In this document: piece after piece, positions 1 to 8,500 of the stretch
How the letters are laid out: every line of letters starts with the position of its first letter
How positions within the stretch are numbered: the first letter of the stretch is position 1
Program-made: the position numbers and the translations under genes
From: Streptomyces plumbidurans
GTDB lineage: Bacteria; Actinomycetota; Actinomycetes; Streptomycetales; Streptomycetaceae
Direction: 5' to 3'
Length of the DNA: 64,000 bases
Assembly (NCBI RefSeq): GCF_019857225.1
Contig: NZ_JAFJSY010000018.1
Location: 1-64,000, forward strand
The notes under the pieces: model-generated
What the model was told of the DNA's origin: nothing
Databases searched by the model: none
What the model saw: the letters and a program-made list of their open reading frames with translations, nothing else

Positions 1-652
1 GGGCCGGAGCGGGCGCGGGAGCCGGCGCCGGAGCGGCCGGGGCGGCGAACGCGGGCGGGGCGAAGCCGGGGGTGGCGCCGGTCTGCTGCGGCTGCTGCGG
101 AGCGGGGGCGGCGGGCTGCTCCTCCTCCATGACCTCGCCGCCGAAGTTCTTCAGCAGCGCCTCGAGGCCGCCGTCGAAGCCCTGTCCGACAGCGGCGAAG
201 CGCCACACGTCCTTCAGGTAGAAGTCGCCCAGCATCACGGCTCGCTCGGTGGTGAACTCCGAGCCGTCGAAGGCGTACCGGGCCACCTCCTCGCCGCCCG
301 CGACGATGCGGAGGTATCCGGGGGCGATCTGCGACATCTGCCCGGCGCCGTCGAGCGTCGCCGTGAACGACAGCTTCTGGATCTGCGCCGGGATCCTGTC
401 GAGCGTGACCCGGAAGGACTGCGTGTCACCGGCCTGCTCGCCCAGGAGCTGAATGGACTCCTCGGGGGACTTCGGCTGGTTGAAGAAGACGAAGTAGCGG
501 TCGTCCGAGAGCCGTTCGTCGGCGTCGAGACCGAAGCAGCTGATGTCGAAGGTCAGTCCGGGGCCGCTGATCTGCACACCTACGTACAGATCCGTGCCCG
601 CGGTCAGGTCACTGATCTTGGCCTTGTGGCCGCGTTGGAATTCCCTGGCCAT
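1..652 (-). CDS. TerD family protein (3' end outside window)
   Basis: The reading frame opens with ATG at 652 (MAREFQRGHK...) and runs off the left edge. Residues 1 to about 175 are a typical TerD (stress/tellurite-resistance, calcium-binding beta-sandwich) domain. Visible family features are the acidic stretch around 'GLDADERLSDDRYFVFFNQP', the 'GAGQMSQIAPGYLRIV' segment and the 'RAVMLGDFYLKDVWRFAAVGQGF' block that ends the domain. After it comes an Ala/Pro/Gln-rich linker still continuing at position 1, so a second domain probably follows outside the window; many Streptomyces TerD proteins carry a C-terminal vWA-type domain. It is transcribed away from the metallopeptidase at 811-1407, in the same direction, with 158 bases between. 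Function beyond the TerD assignment is inference. Confidence 0.9.
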   Translation of the reverse strand, partial: MAREFQRGHKAKISDLTAGTDLYVGVQISGPGLTFDISCFGLDADERLSDDRYFVFFNQPKSPEESIQLLGEQAGDTQSFRVTLDRIPAQIQKLSFTATLDGAGQMSQIAPGYLRIVAGGEEVARYAFDGSEFTTERAVMLGDFYLKDVWRFAAVGQGFDGGLEALLKNFGGEVMEEEQPAAPAPQQPQQTGATPGFAPPAFAAPAAPAPAPAPAPA

Positions 653-810
653 GCGTAACGACCGTCCCCCATCCCGAATGTGAGTGCGTCGCGCCAGGCT
701 AACGGCAAACTCGGACACCGGAAGAAGTCGGTACAGACCCGGTACACAACCGCCGTCCCGGGGACGGTGCTCCCTGCCCGGGGGCCGCGCCCGCTCCTCG
801 CGGGTGCCGC

Positions 811-1407
811 TCAGTCCTCGCGCGTGCCGGGCAGATGCGGCAGCCGTTCGGCGGCGACCACGCCTTCGAGATAGCCCCGGGCCCGTTCGGTGCGCGGAAA
901 GGCCTCCAGGAGACGCCAGAAGCGGGGGCCGTGCCCGGGGACCAGCAGATGTGCCAGTTCGTGGACGAGCACGTAGTCGACGACGTACTCAGGCATGCCC
1001 TGCAGCCGGTGCGACAGGCGGATGCTGCCCTCGGAGGGGGTGCACGAGCCCCAGCGCGTGTTCTGGTTGGTGACCCAGCGCACCGAGGTGGGCCGGGCGC
1101 GTCCGTCGAAGTACTGCGCCGACAGCCGCTCGGCGCGCTCGGCCAGCTCGCCGTCGCCGAGGACCCGCTTGCTCTCCTGGGCGGCCAGCTTGTCGAGCAT
1201 GACGCTCACCCAGCGCTGCTCCTCCGCCTCGGACATCCGGGCAGGGATGAGTACGACGGTGCGATCGCCCTCGCGGTACGCGGAGACCGTCCTGCGTCGA
1301 CGGGCGCTCCTGCGGACCTCGATCGCGCTCGCCCCCGAGCCGCTCGGCGGCTGGCTCGTCGTACTGCGCTGTGGCGTTCTGGCGCTGTGCAGTGGGTCGG
1401 CGGGCAC
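811..1407 (-). CDS. YgjP-type (DUF45) zinc metallopeptidase
   Basis: This is a 198-residue protein with a GTG start at 1407. The zinc signature HELAH is at residues 149-153 with a further histidine at 159 (GHGPRFW), the arrangement of the YgjP/WLM M48-like metalloprotease family. Upstream lies the family's 'NQNTRWGSC' block (about 114-122). No signal peptide or membrane segment is seen, so a cytoplasmic enzyme is expected; the substrate is unknown for the family. The sequence TAACGT lies six bases before the GTG, which could make the mRNA leaderless, but no convincing -35 was found. It is divergent from the ThiF-like gene at 1629. Confidence 0.88.
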   Translation of the reverse strand: MPADPLHSARTPQRSTTSQPPSGSGASAIEVRRSARRRRTVSAYREGDRTVVLIPARMSEAEEQRWVSVMLDKLAAQESKRVLGDGELAERAERLSAQYFDGRARPTSVRWVTNQNTRWGSCTPSEGSIRLSHRLQGMPEYVVDYVLVHELAHLLVPGHGPRFWRLLEAFPRTERARGYLEGVVAAERLPHLPGTRED

Positions 1408-1628
1408 GCCCCGACGTTACCCGCTGCACATGGGGGAAGTCCCGACTCCGGGACGGTTCCGTGCCGATCGCCCACCAGGCGTTTGATTTGTACGACGAAT
1501 CCTCGCTGCTTGTGGATAACTTTCGGTGGCTGTCGGCCGGTTTGGGCATGCTGGTTCCTGCCGGACGGAGCCATGACCGGGCCCGGCCGGCGAACGGGGA
1601 TGTTCTGCGAAGGTTACGGGGGCTTGTG

Positions 1629-2960
1629 ATGAACGCGATGGAAGCTACGGTTCCGCCTGCGCTGGATACGCCGACTGCGCCGGTTGCCGCGACGGATGCG
1701 GCTGTTCCGACGGCTCCGGTTGTCCCGACGGCTGCGGCTGCTCTGATCGCCCCTGCGGTGAAGCCCGCGCTGCGACGCGGATGGCGCGATCTCAACACGG
1801 TGCAGTTCGGGATGGCACCGGCGCATGCGCTGACGCTGGGGCCGGTGGACACGGCGACGGGCAGCTTCCTCGATCTGCTCAACGGCACCCGCGGACTGCC
1901 CCTCCTGCGCGAGGAGGGGTGCCGGATGGATCTGCCTGACGGACATGTCGACAGACTGGTGGAGCGGCTGGCACGGGCGGGTCTCCTGGACGACGTCAGG
2001 GGCGGAGGGCCGGACGCCGACGAACTGCGGGGCAAGAAGGAGGTCATGGCCCGGCTGCGCCCGGATCTCGCCTCCCTCTCCTTGCTCACCACCGAACCGG
2101 GCGACGCCATCGCGCGACTGGCCGCGCGCCGTTCGCTGCGCGTCCAGGTACGGGGCGCCGGCCGAGTGGGCACGGTGCTCGCCTCACTGCTGGCGGGCGC
2201 CGGGATCGGCGAGGTCGATGTGCGGGACATCGGCCGGGTCGAGGCGGGTGATGTGGCACCGGGCGGCCTGCCCGCCGAGTCCGTCGGCGACCGCAGGGAG
2301 GAAGCGGCCCGTCGGGCGGTACGCCGGGCCGCTCCGGACCGGCCGCCCCGCCATGTCCGCGCCGACCGGCTCTCGGCCGGCGAGCCCGGCTTCTCCCTGG
2401 TGATCCTGGCCCCGCGCGACGACGTCGCCGTGCACGCGCCCGCGCCGTCCACCGCGGAACCGCTCATCGCCTCGGGCACGCCGCATCTGTACGCCGGTGT
2501 CGTGGAGGCGACGGGCGTCGTCGGCCCCCTCGTCCTGCCCGGCGAGACCAGTTGCGCGGGCTGTCTGCACGAGGCGCGCACCGACCGGGATCCGGCCTGG
2601 CCCCGACTGGTCGCCCAGTGGCGCTCCGGCGGGCCACGCCCGGGGCGCGCCTGCGATGTGACACTTGCCACAACGGTCGCCGGGCTGGCGTCCGCGCACG
2701 CACTCTCCTTCCTGGACGGGCACCTCCCGACGAGCGCCGGCGCGCGCTGGGAGGTCTCGCTACCGGGTCTGACCTGGCACGCCCGGCCCGTCTGGGCACA
2801 TCCCGCATGCCCCTGCGGAAGTGCGGAGAAAGGAAAGGGTGAACGCCCCTCAAAGGACGAGGAGCCACACGGGACAATGGAGGGGCAACGGTCGCCGAAG
2901 ACGTTGTGCCGTAAGGCAGACGCGGCGCGGCCGGCAGGGACTTGGAGGGCGCATGTCTGA
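1629..2960 (+). CDS. ThiF/E1-like adenylation-fold protein (cyclodehydratase-like)
   Basis: I start this at ATG 1629, preceded by a GGGGG stretch; the longer in-frame opening from 1371 overlaps the divergent gene and reads like a shadow. The 443-residue product begins with an Ala/Pro/Thr-rich tail. It then has a region resembling the leader-binding domain of TOMM 'C' proteins (about 50-165), a Rossmann-type GAGRVG loop (176-181) and paired cysteines C309/C312 and C394/C396 that probably hold a structural zinc. These features match ThiF-like proteins that bind a peptide or protein partner, but the canonical adenylation residues are poorly conserved, so it may be a scaffold and not an active E1. 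No RiPP precursor gene is visible nearby. Its stop lies 8 bases inside the ABC1-kinase gene, indicating translational coupling. Confidence 0.8.
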   Translation: MNAMEATVPPALDTPTAPVAATDAAVPTAPVVPTAAAALIAPAVKPALRRGWRDLNTVQFGMAPAHALTLGPVDTATGSFLDLLNGTRGLPLLREEGCRMDLPDGHVDRLVERLARAGLLDDVRGGGPDADELRGKKEVMARLRPDLASLSLLTTEPGDAIARLAARRSLRVQVRGAGRVGTVLASLLAGAGIGEVDVRDIGRVEAGDVAPGGLPAESVGDRREEAARRAVRRAAPDRPPRHVRADRLSAGEPGFSLVILAPRDDVAVHAPAPSTAEPLIASGTPHLYAGVVEATGVVGPLVLPGETSCAGCLHEARTDRDPAWPRLVAQWRSGGPRPGRACDVTLATTVAGLASAHALSFLDGHLPTSAGARWEVSLPGLTWHARPVWAHPACPCGSAEKGKGERPSKDEEPHGTMEGQRSPKTLCRKADAARPAGTWRAHV

Positions 2961-4314
2961 TCTTCCGCGCAAGGCGGTCACCCGGACCGCCAAGCTCGCC
3001 GCGCTCCCGCTCGGCTTCGCCGGGCGGGCCACCTGGGGGCTCGGCAAGCGGATCGTCGGCGAGTCCGCGGAGATCGTCGGCCGCGAACTGCAACAGCGCA
3101 CGGCGGAGCAGCTGTTCAAGGTGCTCGGTGAGCTCAAGGGCGGCGCCATGAAGTTCGGCCAGGCCCTGTCGGTCTTCGAGTCCGCGCTGCCCGAGGAGGT
3201 CGCCGGTCCCTACCGCGCGGCGCTGACGAAGCTGCAGGAGGCGGCGCCGCCGATGCCGACCAGCACCGTGCACCGGGTGCTGGGCGAGCGGCTGGGTGAG
3301 GACTGGGCCGACCTGTTCCTCGAGTTCGAGGACAAGCCCTCCGCCGCGGCCTCGATCGGGCAGGTGCACCGCGGGGTGTGGCACGACGGCCGCGAGGTGG
3401 CGGTCAAGGTCCAGTATCCGGGAGCCGGCGACGCCCTCCTGTCCGACCTGGGGCAATTGAGCCGATTCGCCCGCTTGTTGGGGCCGCTCATCCCCGGCAT
3501 GGACATCAAGCCGCTGATCGCGGAGCTCAGGGACCGTGTCTCCGAGGAGCTGGACTACGCCCTGGAGGCCCAGGCCCAGCAGGCGCATGCCGAGGAGTTC
3601 GCGGACGACCCGGACGTCCTGGTGCCGGGCGTGGTCCACCAGTGCGACCAGGTGCTGATCACCGAGTGGATCGACGGCATACCGCTGTCGGAGGTCATCG
3701 CGGAGGGCACCCAGGAGCAGCGCGACCGGGCCGGTCAGCTCCTGGCCCGCTTCCTCTTCTCCGGGCCGGCCCGCACCGGCCTGCTGCACGCCGACCCGCA
3801 CCCGGGCAACTTCCGCCTGCTGCCCGGCGGCCCGGACGACGAGGAGCAATGGCGCCTGGGCGTGCTGGACTTCGGCACGGTCGACCGCCTCCCGGGCGGC
3901 CTGCCGACCCCCATCGGCAGCTCTCTGCGGATGACTCTCGACGGCGAGGCGGAGGCCGTCTACGAACTGCTGTGCTCGGAGGGCTTCGTCAAGGACTCCA
4001 TAGAACTGGATCCGAGCGCCGTCCTCGACTATCTCCTGCCGATCATCGAACCGGCCAAAGCCGACGAGTTCACCTTCACCCGCGGCTGGATGCGCAGCCA
4101 GGCGGCCCGCATCGCCGACCCCCGCTCCCCCGCGTACCAGCTGGGCAAGCAGCTGAATCTTCCGCCCGCCTATCTGCTGATTCACCGCGTCACCCTGAGC
4201 ACGATCGGTGTGCTGTGCCAGTTGGGGGCGACGGTGCGGCTGCGTGAGGAGCTGGAGGAGTGGCTGCCGGGGTTCGTGGTGGAGGCGGACGAGGAGGAAG
4301 CCGTCGAGGCGTGA
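2953..4314 (+). CDS. ABC1/UbiB-family atypical kinase
   Basis: The start is ATG 2953, overlapping the end of the preceding gene by 8 bases; the product is 453 residues. All ABC1 hallmarks are readable: the KxGQ region (62-70, KGGAMKFGQ), the Ala-rich loop (AAASIGQVH) replacing the glycine-rich loop, the VAVKVQYPG lysine, the ELDYALEA glutamate, the catalytic loop [11 protein letters not shown] and the metal-binding LDFGTVD. The family are ATPases or kinases tied to quinone or lipid metabolism (UbiB, COQ8). In actinobacteria, which make menaquinone, the true substrate is unsettled. Tight overlap with the ThiF-like gene suggests that the two act together. A strong hairpin terminator follows. 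Confidence 0.93.
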   Translation: MSDLPRKAVTRTAKLAALPLGFAGRATWGLGKRIVGESAEIVGRELQQRTAEQLFKVLGELKGGAMKFGQALSVFESALPEEVAGPYRAALTKLQEAAPPMPTSTVHRVLGERLGEDWADLFLEFEDKPSAAASIGQVHRGVWHDGREVAVKVQYPGAGDALLSDLGQLSRFARLLGPLIPGMDIKPLIAELRDRVSEELDYALEAQAQQAHAEEFADDPDVLVPGVVHQCDQVLITEWIDGIPLSEVIAEGTQEQRDRAGQLLARFLFSGPARTGLLHADPHPGNFRLLPGGPDDEEQWRLGVLDFGTVDRLPGGLPTPIGSSLRMTLDGEAEAVYELLCSEGFVKDSIELDPSAVLDYLLPIIEPAKADEFTFTRGWMRSQAARIADPRSPAYQLGKQLNLPPAYLLIHRVTLSTIGVLCQLGATVRLREELEEWLPGFVVEADEEEAVEA

Positions 4315-4338
4315 CCACCACCGCCGTGCGAACGCACC

Positions 4339-4374
4339 GCGGGGGCCGGTCCGTTCGGACGGACCGGCCCCCGC
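4339..4374. terminator. Bidirectional intrinsic terminator
   Basis: A perfect 16-bp inverted repeat (arms 4339-4354 and 4359-4374) closes a TCGG tetraloop between the convergent ABC1-kinase gene and the small ORF downstream of wblC. There is no T-run, as is usual for Streptomyces hairpin terminators. Confidence 0.85.
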
Positions 4375-4425
4375 AGGCAGCTGGCGCCTCCCGGTCGGGG
4401 AGGCCACCGCTTCAGGTGTCGTTGT

Positions 4426-4749
4426 CTACTGCATGACCGCCACGGCGAGCGCGCGGCGAGCACGCCGCGAGGCGCGCTCGGCTCGGCGCTGCATCCGGCG
4501 GGCGACCACCAGGCTCATGGCCCGGCGTTCCCGCTCGGCTTCATGCAGCCGGTCGTGCATATGCGCACGAGCCAGGGCTTCTGGGATGAGTTGCATCTCT
4601 CGGGTCCTGTTCTGGCGCGAGCCGGTCGCGCCGGTGGTGGTGAGGTCTTCGATCGCGGAGCCGGTGGGCTCGTTGGTGGACGGCTTCATCGGGGCCTGCT
4701 TCTTGGGGTCGTTCGTGAGGGGACGGTCGATCGTTCCTGTGATGTTCAT
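4426..4749 (-). CDS. Conserved small protein encoded with wblC
   Basis: This is a 107-residue protein whose ATG (4747-4749) overlaps the wblC stop codon in an ATGA arrangement, so it is almost certainly co-translated with wblC. The N-terminal half is Thr/Pro-rich and disordered-looking. Residues about 50-107 form an Arg/Ala-rich, probably helical stretch (AEREER-, RRMQRRAERASRRARRA) with no enzymatic motif. The basic character would suit binding to nucleic acid or the ribosome, but that is a guess. Position makes it a candidate member of the wblC antibiotic-response output. Confidence 0.7.
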   Translation of the reverse strand: MNITGTIDRPLTNDPKKQAPMKPSTNEPTGSAIEDLTTTGATGSRQNRTREMQLIPEALARAHMHDRLHEAERERRAMSLVVARRMQRRAERASRRARRALAVAVMQ

Positions 4750-5114
4750 GCCGTGACCGGGTTCTTGCGCGGGCGGCCACGCGGCCGCTTCCGGGCGACG
4801 ACAACACCCTGGACGAACAGCTCGCCACCCCAGACGCCCCAGGGCTCACGCCGCTCCTTCGCGCCGGCGAGGCAGGCCTCGATCAGCGGGCAGGTGCGGC
4901 ACAGGGACTTGGCGTACTCGACGTCGGCCGGCGACTCGGCGAAGAAGACCTCCGGGTCGTAGGAGCGGCACGGGACGGGTACACCGAGGTTCTCGATGGC
5001 GTCGTCGAGCGCGGTGAGCGCGGTGAGCGGGATCAAGGTGGAGTCCTCCGTGGAACCGGGCTTGGGGATCGTGTCTGAAGGCGGTACGGACGGGGCGTGC
5101 GCTTCGAGTTGCAC
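4746..5114 (-). CDS. wblC: WhiB-like transcription factor WblC/WhiB7
   Basis: The start is GTG 5114, giving 122 residues; upstream in-frame codons lie in the leader and are not used. Cysteines C49, C72, C75 and C81 form the WhiB [4Fe-4S] ligand set, followed by the GVWGG turn (93-97) that contacts the principal sigma factor. The C-terminal AT-hook RGRPRK (112-117) is specific to the WhiB7/WblC branch. Known role: it binds region 4 of the vegetative sigma factor and activates ribosome-protection and drug-resistance genes after translation-inhibiting antibiotics. The leader contains a long upstream ORF and an attenuator hairpin, in keeping with published uORF-dependent attenuation of whiB7/wblC. 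A small basic protein is translationally coupled downstream. Confidence 0.97.
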   Translation of the reverse strand: MQLEAHAPSVPPSDTIPKPGSTEDSTLIPLTALTALDDAIENLGVPVPCRSYDPEVFFAESPADVEYAKSLCRTCPLIEACLAGAKERREPWGVWGGELFVQGVVVARKRPRGRPRKNPVTA

Positions 5115-5226
5115 GGTTCGTCTTCCTCGTCTGGTCGTTCCGGCCCTGTTGGACCGGTGGTCGGCTGGTACCGGGTTCTTTTTTTGTCCCGAGGCCCCTT
5201 CTCTCCGTCGCCCCCGGTGGTGGGGC

Positions 5227-5267
5227 AAACAGAAGGGCCGCGGATCCCGGATGGGGTTCCGCGGCCC
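5227..5267 (-). terminator. Intrinsic attenuator in wblC leader
   Basis: On the minus strand a perfect 10-bp GC-rich stem (arms 5267-5258 and 5244-5235) with a 13-nt loop is followed by the U-rich tail TTCTGTTT. It sits after the upstream ORF stop (5292) and 113 bases before the wblC start, where premature termination would shut off wblC. Drug-stalled translation of the upstream ORF could prevent its formation. Confidence 0.8.
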
Positions 5268-5291
5268 TGAAGGCGCCGGCCTGATCAAAGA

Positions 5292-5615
5292 TCAGGCTGG
5301 ATCACTCCAGGGATCTGGCCCACGGAAGGCCCACATCAGGTGGTGCTGCGTCGTCTGCTTCCGGCTTCCGGCACCGGTCGCGGTAAAGGCATAGGCCTTC
5401 GCCTGTGCCACTACTGCTTCCAGTGCCTTGATCGGTCGCTCATTGCGCTCACGGACGGGAAGGCCCGCGAGAGACACGGGGGCGGACGCCGGACCGGCGG
5501 CAGGAATGCCGGACAGACCGGTGCCCTGGTTCGAGGCGCCGAGCATGCACAGGGAGACGATCGCGCGATCGGTCAGTTTGGCGGTGCTCACGGTGCTGTT
5601 GCTGATGCTGATCAC
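5292..5615 (-). CDS. wblC leader upstream ORF (107 codons)
   Basis: The GTG at 5615 is preceded by the strong ribosome site GAGGAGG (5623-5630 complement). The frame encodes 107 residues (VISISNSTVSTAKLTDRAIV...SDPA) and ends at 5292. The product has no recognised domain and reads as low-complexity, but the frame is open and well initiated in what is otherwise a long leader. Published work on whiB7/wblC describes an upstream ORF whose translation controls attenuation; this one occupies that place. A 7-bp inverted repeat (5280-5296, CCTGATC-AAA-GATCAGG) overlaps its stop codon. The peptide may have no function of its own, with translation being what is sensed. Confidence 0.72.
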   Translation of the reverse strand: MISISNSTVSTAKLTDRAIVSLCMLGASNQGTGLSGIPAAGPASAPVSLAGLPVRERNERPIKALEAVVAQAKAYAFTATGAGSRKQTTQHHLMWAFRGPDPWSDPA

Positions 5616-5728
5616 TTCAATCGCCTCCTCTCGGCGTCTCGGGGGACTGGATGAACCAGTCCGACGGATATGCAAGTAGAACACGGAATCGGGGCCTCCG
5701 AGAAGGCCTCCGTCCCCGTGGACAAGAA

Positions 5729-5765
5729 CCTATGGGGATCGCTGGGGCATGCGCAAACTATTTTT
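5729..5765 (-). promoter_or_regulatory. Putative wblC promoter with AT-rich WhiB7-type element
   Basis: Downstream of the uvrD2 stop, the minus strand reads AAAAATAG (5765-5758) directly abutting a -35-like TTTGCG (5757-5752), then a 17-base spacer and CATAGG (5734-5729). An AT-rich box just upstream of the -35 is the documented signature of WhiB7-activated promoters, including its own. The hexamers are weak, as expected of an activator-dependent promoter. The transcription start would lie near 5722, giving a leader of about 600 nt. Confidence 0.5.
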
Positions 5766-5779
5766 CCGACGAGTTTGAA

Positions 5780-7987
5780 TCAGTCGTCTTCGTCCTCTTC
5801 TTCGGCCTCTTCCACGGGCTCGCGGCCGGCGCACAGGGCCAGGACCTCGGTGCCGTAGCGATTGAGCTTGCGCATGCCGACCCCGGGGATCCGTGCCAGT
5901 TCGCGCTCGTCGTCGGGAACGGACTCGGCGATGGCCATCAGGGTCTTGTCGGTGAAGACGCAGAAGGCGGGCTGCCCGCTGCGCTCCGCCTGGACCGCGC
6001 GCCACTCCCGCAGCCGCTCGTAGAGCCCCTCGTCCATGTCGGAGGGGCAGTCCTCGCAACGCATCAGTTTCATCTCGCCGGCGTCGGTGAGCGTGCGCCC
6101 GCACACCCGGCAGCGTGCCGGGGTGCGCTGCTTGCGCCGCGGCGCGGCCGCCGGTGCGCTGGTGAAACCGCGCTCGACTCCTCCTGCCCCTGCCACGGCG
6201 GCGCGGCCCGCCGTGCCGGTGGAGCCCGGACGCAGCCCGTCCAGGAACCGGCTGGGCCGGCGGTTGGGGCGGCCGCCCGGCGAGCGGGACAGCGACCAGG
6301 AGACGTAGAGGCGCTCCCGGGCCCGGGTGACGCCGACGTAGAGGAGGCGGCGCTCCTCCTCGATCTGTTCGTCGGTCTTCGCGTAGGTGATCGGCATCAT
6401 GCCCTCGGCGACGCCGACCAGGAAGACGACGTCCCATTCGAGGCCCTTGGCCGAGTGCAGGGAGGCCAGGGTGACGCCCTGGACGGTGGGGGCGTGCTGT
6501 GCGTTGGCCCGCTCGTCGAGTTCGGCCACGAGGTCACCGAGTGTGGCGCCGGCTCTGGCAGCGGCGAAGTCGCGCGCGAGGTTCACGAGGGCGGCGAGGG
6601 ATTCCCAGCGCTCTCTGACCGCGCCGGAGCCTGCCGGGGGCTGAGCCGTCCAGCCCTCCCCCGACAGCACGGCGCGGACCTGGGAGGGCAGGTCCACGAC
6701 GTCGTCGAGCAGGGAGTCGTTGCCCCCGAAGCGGGCCGCGCCGCGCAGGGCGACGCTCGCCTTGCGCACCTCGGGGCGGTCGAAGAACCGCTCGGCGCCG
6801 CGCAGCTGGTAGGGGATTCCCGCGTCGGCCAGGGCCTGCTCGTAGGTCTCCGACTGGGCGTTCGTACGGAACAGGATGGCGATCTCGCTCGCCGGGACGC
6901 CCGACTCCATGAGTTCGCGGATGCGGCGGGCGGCGCCCTCGGCCTCCACGGGCTCGTCGGTGTACTCGGTGTAGGCGGGCTCGGGACCCGGCTCGCGCTG
7001 GGAGATCAGCTCCAGGCGGTGGTCCGCGGCGCGGCCCCGGGCCTGGGCGAGGAGGCCGTTGGCGAGGTGGACGACCTGGGGGGTGGAGCGGTAGTCCCGG
7101 ACCAGTTTGACGACGGTGGCTCCGGGATGGCGGGTGCGGAAGTCGAGGAGGTGGTCGGGGGTTGCTCCGGTGAAGGAGTAGATCGTCTGGCTGGCGTCGC
7201 CCACCACGCACAGGCTGTCCCGCTCGCCGAGCCACAGCTCCAGCAGGCGCTGCTGGAGCGGGCTGACGTCCTGGTACTCGTCGACCACGAAGTGCTGGTA
7301 CTGGGAGCGGACCTGCTCGGCGATGTCGTGCCGGTCCTGGAGGACGGCGACCGTCAGCAGCAGGACGTCCTCGAAGTCGATGACGGAGCGGTCCCGCTTG
7401 AGGTCCTCGTAGACGGAGTAGAGCTGGGCGATCTCGGCCGGGTCGCGGGGGGACTCACGGCCGGCCTTGGCGGCGGCCGGCGCGTAGTCGGCGGGGACGG
7501 TCTGGGTGACCTTGGACCATTCGATCTCGGCGGTGACGTCCCGCAGCTCGCCCCGGTCGAGGCGGATGCGGCAGGCGGCGGCCGCGTCCGCGACGAGCTG
7601 GATCTTGCGGTCGACGAGCCGTGGCATGGAGCCGCCGACCGCTTTCGGCCAGAAGTACTGCAGCTGGCGCAGGGCGGCCGAGTGGAAGGTGCGGGCCTGG
7701 ACGCCTGCGGCGCCGAGCTGGCGCAGGCGTCCGCGCATCTCCCCGGCGGCGCGGTTGGTGAAGGTGACGGCCAGCACGCTGGAGGGCTGCAGGATGCCGG
7801 CCCGCACTCCGTAGGCGATGCGGTGGGTGATCGCCCGTGTCTTGCCCGTGCCGGCGCCCGCCAGCACGCACACCGGGCCGCGCAGGGCGGTGGCCACCTC
7901 GCGCTGCTCGGGGTCGAGCCCTTCGAGCACCGCGTCGGCCGAGTCCGGTACCCGCGGGAAGAGCGTGGAGTGCGTTGCTGCTGTCAC
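5780..7987 (-). CDS. ATP-dependent DNA helicase UvrD2-like (SF1A, HRDC)
   Basis: I use GTG 7987 (735 residues, VTAATHSTLF...); the longer frame to 8422 would run through the divergent mrx1 gene. Walker A is at 44-50 (GAGTGKT), followed by DEYQDVSPLQQ (motif II), GDASQTIYSFTGA (motif III) and the VTRARERLYVSWS motif VI. After the helicase core come a tetracysteine element (CRVC...CEDC) and a C-terminal HRDC domain with PGVGMRKLNRYG. This HRDC plus tetracysteine layout defines mycobacterial UvrD2, an essential 3'-5' helicase in M. smegmatis in which the tetracysteine supports helicase coupling. It is divergent from mrx1 across a 183-base intergenic region. Confidence 0.94.
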   Translation of the reverse strand: MTAATHSTLFPRVPDSADAVLEGLDPEQREVATALRGPVCVLAGAGTGKTRAITHRIAYGVRAGILQPSSVLAVTFTNRAAGEMRGRLRQLGAAGVQARTFHSAALRQLQYFWPKAVGGSMPRLVDRKIQLVADAAAACRIRLDRGELRDVTAEIEWSKVTQTVPADYAPAAAKAGRESPRDPAEIAQLYSVYEDLKRDRSVIDFEDVLLLTVAVLQDRHDIAEQVRSQYQHFVVDEYQDVSPLQQRLLELWLGERDSLCVVGDASQTIYSFTGATPDHLLDFRTRHPGATVVKLVRDYRSTPQVVHLANGLLAQARGRAADHRLELISQREPGPEPAYTEYTDEPVEAEGAARRIRELMESGVPASEIAILFRTNAQSETYEQALADAGIPYQLRGAERFFDRPEVRKASVALRGAARFGGNDSLLDDVVDLPSQVRAVLSGEGWTAQPPAGSGAVRERWESLAALVNLARDFAAARAGATLGDLVAELDERANAQHAPTVQGVTLASLHSAKGLEWDVVFLVGVAEGMMPITYAKTDEQIEEERRLLYVGVTRARERLYVSWSLSRSPGGRPNRRPSRFLDGLRPGSTGTAGRAAVAGAGGVERGFTSAPAAAPRRKQRTPARCRVCGRTLTDAGEMKLMRCEDCPSDMDEGLYERLREWRAVQAERSGQPAFCVFTDKTLMAIAESVPDDERELARIPGVGMRKLNRYGTEVLALCAGREPVEEAEEEDEDD

Positions 7988-8096
7988 ACCGCCATGCTGC
8001 CAGGTCGCCGGAGACGAGTGCGGCGGTTGTCCACAGGCAGGCACCCGCAGTCGTACTAATGCGGCAGGCGTCACCTCGGGCCGGATACCACCCCGG

Positions 8097-8122
8097 GGAA
8101 TGGTGGCGCATTCAAGTACGTT
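8097..8122 (+). promoter_or_regulatory. Sigma-R-type promoter of mrx1
   Basis: GGAAT (8097-8101), an 18-base spacer and GTT (8120-8122) match the S. coelicolor sigma-R consensus exactly and lie 49 bases before the mycoredoxin start. Sigma-R drives the thiol-oxidative stress response, which fits the product. Confidence 0.82.
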
Positions 8123-8170
8123 CCCTCTCTGCGAGCACCGATCCCCCAGCTGTTGAGGAGCGCGAGAGAC

Positions 8171-8413
8171 ATGTCGGGCACTGTGACGATGTACAGCACC
8201 ACGTGGTGCGGCTACTGCCGCCGGCTGAAGAGCCAGATGGACCGCGAGGGCATCACGTACAACGAGATCAACATCGAGCAGGACCCGGAGTCGGCGGCGT
8301 TCGTCGAGAAGGCGAACGGCGGAAACCAGACAGTCCCGACCGTGCTCTTCCCCGACGGTTCGACGCTCACCAACCCGTCGCTGGCGCAGGTCAAGCAGAA
8401 GATCGGCGCGTAG
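8171..8413 (+). CDS. mrx1: Mycoredoxin Mrx1-like glutaredoxin
   Basis: This is an 80-residue glutaredoxin-fold protein starting at ATG 8171 behind GAGGAG. The active site is C13-G-Y-C16 in MYSTTWCGYC, the signature of mycoredoxin-1, and the cis-proline segment TVPTVLF and the C-terminal glycine-binding region are present. Known role: reduction of mycothiol mixed disulfides using mycothiol and mycothiol disulfide reductase. Its sigma-R-like promoter and its location beside uvrD2, wblC and nudC match the actinobacterial arrangement. A strong hairpin follows. Confidence 0.95.
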   Translation: MSGTVTMYSTTWCGYCRRLKSQMDREGITYNEINIEQDPESAAFVEKANGGNQTVPTVLFPDGSTLTNPSLAQVKQKIGA

Positions 8414-8433
8414 ACACCCCACGGCTTCGCCGG

Positions 8434-8469
8434 GAAGGCGGCTCCTGAGGCAACTCAGGGGCCGCCTTC
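8434..8469. terminator. Bidirectional terminator between mrx1 and nudC
   Basis: A 16-bp stem (8434-8449 with 8454-8469, one wobble pair) closed by GCAA lies between the two convergent genes. Confidence 0.82.
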
Positions 8470-8500
8470 TCGCGGTTCGGCCGCCCGGCCGCTCCGCCGC

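Noticed and set aside
1629..2960. RiPP (thiazole/oxazole peptide) gene cluster
   Set aside because: No YcaO, dehydrogenase or precursor peptide was found next to the ThiF-like gene.
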